Below are positions 6,103-8,559 of a DNA stretch of 8,559 nucleotides, one piece after another (the stretch's first letter is position 1; each line of letters opens with the position of its first letter). Origin of the DNA: Actinomycetota bacterium. Its GTDB lineage: Bacteria; Actinomycetota; Actinomycetes; Nanopelagicales; Nanopelagicaceae. The translations under genes were made by a program, and so were the position numbers. The stretch lies in assembly GCA_027731885.1 (NCBI GenBank), contig JAQCAO010000059.1, forward strand, positions 1 to 8,559, in the 5' to 3' direction. The notes beneath the pieces were generated by a model. The model did not search any database and had not been told where the DNA came from. It saw nothing but the letters and a program-made list of their open reading frames with translations.

Positions 6103-7299
6103 CGAATCCGACTCTTCTACTTCTTCGCGTGTAATTCCCAGTAAGTAAAGCACTGAATCCAAGTAAGGCGCTGACACCGAACTATCGGCGGCTGCCTTAA
6201 CTGCAGGCTTGGCATTGAAGGCTATTCCCATGCCAGCGAGGGCGATCATATCTAGATCATTTGCACCATCGCCGATCGCGATGGTCTGATCTAAAGCGAT
6301 CTTATGAAGCGATGCAAAATCTCGCAGAGCTTGGGCTTTACCCGCGCGATCAATGATTGGACCGATCAACTTTCCAGTGAGCTTTCCATCAGATACCTCT
6401 AGATTGTTTGCGCGCATGTGAGAAATTCCTAGATCGCTCATTATCGGTGCGATTACCGTTTCGAAACCGCCGGAGACGAGCGCGATGTGATGGCCGAGTT
6501 TATGAAGGGTACGAATCAAGGTACGAGCCCCGGGCGTCAGCGTTATCTCACTCTGAACTTGCGTTAACACAGATTCGGGTAGCCCTGCGAGCAGCGCAAC
6601 CCGTGCGCGCAAACTTTCGGCGAAATCCAACTCCCCGCGCATCGCAGAGGCTGTAATGGCGCTAATCTGCGCGGCCTTACCGGCTTTAGCGCCTAATAGT
6701 TCGATGACTTCTTGTTGTATCAGAGTTGAATCAACATCCATCACCACCAATTTCTTCGCCCAACGCATCAGCCCACCAGGAGATATGGCGATATCAATTG
6801 AATTCTCATTACCAATGCGCGCTAATTCAACCCGCAGTTTGCTCTGCTCCACCCCCGAAACGGTGAATTCGATAGCGGTTACGGGGTAGCTCGCAGTTCG
6901 ATGAATTCTCTCAATATTTCCACTGTTGATCGCTATCGCATTAGCCACTGCACCAACTGACTTTGGATTTAGGTTTGTGGAAAGGACTACAACATGGAGC
7001 AGAGACTTTTTCACAGCGATATCAGTGGAAGCGCTAGTCTCGAAAGCCGAGGCGATATCAACGCCAAGCGCTGCCGCACATTCCTCTAAATCACTTTCAA
7101 TACTTTGCGCGTGAGCTGGCGCGCACGAGATCAGGGCAGTGAGAATTACACGACCGCGAATAACCACTTGTTCTATATCCAATATCGAGACCGCAAATGG
7201 CGATAGCGCTTGAAAGAGTGATTCAGTTATTCCAGGCTTATCCACTCCAGATAGGAGGATTAGGCCGGTAAATTGTTCGTTTTTATCCTTGGTGGTCAT
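6097..7299 (-). CDS. serB: Phosphoserine phosphatase with two N-terminal ACT domains
   Basis: Last step of serine synthesis: removes phosphate from O-phospho-L-serine. It is a Mg-dependent HAD-family enzyme of the long actinobacterial SerB2 type. Counting from the start chosen here, ACT domain 1 is about 9-85 (SGVDKPGIT), ACT domain 2 about 100-175, and the HAD domain about 183-395. HAD motifs are intact: DVDST at 188-192 (nucleophile Asp188), SGG at 276-278 and GDGANDLDM at 343-351. The ACT domains in this type bind serine or other amino acids and regulate the enzyme. The frame also offers an ATG 15 codons upstream (7344), but the extra residues look unlike the family, and the 400-residue product is nearer to the 409 of M. 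tuberculosis SerB2. A TAATCT hexamer lies 10 bases before the chosen ATG. The start is less certain than the identity. Confidence 0.93.
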   Translation of the reverse strand: MTTKDKNEQFTGLILLSGVDKPGITESLFQALSPFAVSILDIEQVVIRGRVILTALISCAPAHAQSIESDLEECAAALGVDIASAFETSASTDIAVKKSLLHVVVLSTNLNPKSVGAVANAIAINSGNIERIHRTASYPVTAIEFTVSGVEQSKLRVELARIGNENSIDIAISPGGLMRWAKKLVVMDVDSTLIQQEVIELLGAKAGKAAQISAITASAMRGELDFAESLRARVALLAGLPESVLTQVQSEITLTPGARTLIRTLHKLGHHIALVSGGFETVIAPIMSDLGISHMRANNLEVSDGKLTGKLIGPIIDRAGKAQALRDFASLHKIALDQTIAIGDGANDLDMIALAGMGIAFNAKPAVKAAADSSVSAPYLDSVLYLLGITREEVEESDSL

Positions 7300-7309
7300 A
7301 TCGAGGAGA

Positions 7310-7315
7310 AGATTA
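7310..7315 (-). promoter_or_regulatory. Possible -10 element for serB
   Basis: On the minus strand TAATCT lies 10 bases before the ATG at 7299, with GA at the position where transcription might start, giving a leader of about three bases. The context CGCTAATCTT resembles CGCTATCTT before the divergent ABC gene. It lies inside the frame that would be coding if the upstream ATG at 7344 were used. Weak evidence, one hexamer only. Confidence 0.3.
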
Positions 7316-7371
7316 GCGTGAATCACAGGTGATAAGACGGGCATTTAAGCGGATTCGCCAATGATTAGCGC

Positions 7372-7377
7372 TATCTT
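7372..7377 (+). promoter_or_regulatory. Putative -10 element for the ABC ATPase gene
   Basis: TATCTT fits TAnnnT and ends eight bases before the ATG at 7386, a distance that would place the transcript start at or within a base or two of the start codon. There is no ribosome binding site in the pyrimidine-rich spacer TTTCATCT, which supports leaderless initiation. The hexamer overlaps the end of an 8-base palindrome, TAGCGCTA (7366-7373). Confidence 0.5.
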
Positions 7378-7385
7378 TTTCATCT

Positions 7386-8183
7386 ATGGAATCTCAGGCA
7401 GCGCTCATCGTCCTCGCGATGAGTGGGGTTACGGTAACGCGCGGGCAGCGCACGATACTCGGACCTATCGATTTTCAAGTACGCAGTGGTGAACGCTGGG
7501 TGATTCTCGGTCCAAATGGTGCTGGCAAATCCACGCTACTGAACATACTCGCTACTCGAATCTTTCCTACCTCAGGAATAGTAAAAATTCTCGAACAAGA
7601 AATGGGGAGAGTCGATCTATTTGAGTTAAGGACTCGGATTGGAGTCTGCGCCACTCTGACATCGGAAGATATTCCAGATGATGAGTTTGTACGTGATGTT
7701 GTATTGACGGCGGCATACGCAGTTCTAGGACGTTGGAACGAAGATTATGATCTTTGGGATGAGTCTCGTGCGATTGCTTTACTAACAACCTTTGGAGTGC
7801 GCGATCTCGCCGATCGGCGCTATTACACCTTAAGCGATGGAGAGAAGAAGCGAGTACAGATCGCACGTGCGCTAATGGTCGATCCTGAGTTACTGCTCTT
7901 AGATGAACCAACTGCGGGGCTTGATCTGGGTGGCAGAGAAGATTTACTGCGACGCTTCTCTGATTTTTCCACTGACCCTTTAGCCCCAGCTAGCATCATT
8001 GTTACCCACCACATAGAAGAGATACCAATCGGCACTACGCACGCCTTAATTATTAAAGATGGCAAGATCGCGGTTTCTGGCCCCGTCGGTGATGTGATAA
8101 CTACTGAGCATGTGAGCGCGGTCTTCGGTATAGATATTGAAGTTAGCGCGGCAAATGGAAGATTCTTTGCGCGAAGTTCATGA
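7386..8183 (+). CDS. ABC-type ATP-binding protein, no permease nearby
   Basis: A single nucleotide-binding domain of 265 residues with Walker A GPNGAGKST at 42-50, signature LSDGEKKR at 149-156 (a variant of LSGGQ), Walker B LLLLDEPTAGLD at 169-180 and the switch histidine in VTHH at 206-209. No membrane segment is present and no permease gene lies in the window. The Q-loop glutamine, normally right after the strand that reads RIGVCATL (84-91), is not evident. The stretch VRDVVLTAAYAVLGRW at 102-117 is characteristic, and as I recall it is shared with a mycobacterial ATPase encoded beside serB2 (Rv3041c), which also lacks the glutamine. The substrate and even a transport role are unknown; a soluble or regulatory ATPase is possible. 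The ATG is supported by the TATCTT hexamer upstream. The stop overlaps the ung start (ATGA). Confidence 0.9.
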   Translation: MESQAALIVLAMSGVTVTRGQRTILGPIDFQVRSGERWVILGPNGAGKSTLLNILATRIFPTSGIVKILEQEMGRVDLFELRTRIGVCATLTSEDIPDDEFVRDVVLTAAYAVLGRWNEDYDLWDESRAIALLTTFGVRDLADRRYYTLSDGEKKRVQIARALMVDPELLLLDEPTAGLDLGGREDLLRRFSDFSTDPLAPASIIVTHHIEEIPIGTTHALIIKDGKIAVSGPVGDVITTEHVSAVFGIDIEVSAANGRFFARSS

Positions 8184-8559
8184 GCTTTCGTGCCCAGTTA
8201 CACCCTTCATGGCGGGATCTATTAGGCTCTAAGTTAGGCCTTCTCGATGATATCGAGAGCAGAATTTCCAAAGAGAGTTACTTACCAAGCGCTGGCTTAG
8301 TTATGCGTGCTCTTTCCCAAGATTTCCAACTCTCTAAAGTCCTGATTCTCGGCCAGGATCCATATCCGAATCCGATCCATCCTGTCGGTTTAGCCTTCTC
8401 CATCCCCGCCAGTCTTCCCAACTTTCCACCTACGCTAAAAAATATCTTCAAGGAGTTAAGTTCGGATCTGCAGATCCCGTTGCCAAAAACTGGTGATCTA
8501 ACTTCTTGGGCGGAACAAGGGGTACTTCTCTTAAATCGAACTCTGACTTGTCGAAGCGG
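8180..8559 (+). CDS. ung: Uracil-DNA glycosylase, family 1 (3' partial)
   Basis: Removes uracil from DNA as the first step of base excision repair. Only the first 126 codons are in the window; the frame stays open to the end. The active-site motif GQDPYP is at residues 58-63, with Asp60 the water-activating residue. The usual GQDPYHGPGQAHGLAFS is here GQDPYPNPIHPVGLAFS; the DPYP form is as I recall it from mycobacterial Ung. LPNFPPTLKNIFKEL at 79-93 and GVLLLNRTLT at 114-123, which carries the uracil-binding asparagine, follow the family. The second motif (HPSPLS) lies beyond the window. The ATG overlaps the preceding stop as ATGA, so translation is probably coupled to the ABC gene. No clear ribosome binding site is seen. 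Confidence 0.95.
   Translation, partial: MSFRAQLHPSWRDLLGSKLGLLDDIESRISKESYLPSAGLVMRALSQDFQLSKVLILGQDPYPNPIHPVGLAFSIPASLPNFPPTLKNIFKELSSDLQIPLPKTGDLTSWAEQGVLLLNRTLTCRS

Noticed and set aside
6050..6150. A terminator at the hisG-serB junction
   Set aside because: No GC-rich inverted repeat followed by a T-run could be found on either strand in this stretch.
6408..7114. Open frames on the plus strand within serB
   Set aside because: They are short, lie opposite conserved ACT and HAD codons, and reflect GC-skewed third positions of the real gene.
7567..7911. A 114-codon open frame antisense to the ABC ATPase gene
   Set aside because: It mirrors the Walker and signature region, its translation resembles no family I know, and it has no start context.

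Overview
The window looks like a dense housekeeping stretch of an actinobacterial chromosome. The evidence is the company of genes and their sequence flavour. PriA has lost its helicase motifs, as in Actinobacteria. HisE carries the EEISQL variant, HisG is the long form with a C-terminal regulatory domain, SerB is the long ACT-ACT-HAD type, and the ABC ATPase next to serB resembles a mycobacterial neighbour of serB2. Base composition is close to half GC by eye, low for the phylum, and gaps between genes are 2 to about 40 bases. Together this suggests a small, streamlined actinobacterium such as the freshwater acI group (Nanopelagicales). That placement is inference; no 16S or tRNA gene is present.

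Layout. Positions 3-5244 hold a plus-strand run of six genes: priA (5' end cut off by the window), def, fmt, rsmB, rpe and hisE, followed closely by hisG (to 6102). serB lies on the minus strand and meets hisG tail to tail; the two share a six-base palindrome that holds both stop codons. From a short divergent region an ABC-type ATPase gene and ung run on the plus strand; ung is cut by the window end.

How the genes work together. priA serves replication restart. def and fmt act on the two ends of formyl-methionine metabolism: Fmt formylates initiator tRNA and Def removes the formyl group from new proteins. rsmB modifies 16S rRNA, so the middle of the run is a translation-initiation and ribosome block. 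rpe is pentose-phosphate metabolism, hisE and hisG are early steps of histidine synthesis, serB is the last step of serine synthesis and ung is uracil-DNA repair.

The most notable sequence signal is regulatory. Several ATG starts (def, rpe, hisE, and the ABC gene) sit 6 to 8 bases downstream of a TAnnnT hexamer with no room for a ribosome binding site, which is the arrangement of leaderless transcripts. Two of these junctions (def and rpe) are identical at all but one base over 15 bases. The genes between them (fmt, rsmB, hisG, ung) instead overlap or closely follow the gene before. I see no mobile element, CRISPR array, RNA gene, prophage or clearly new multi-gene system, and no gene-free stretch over 300 bases.
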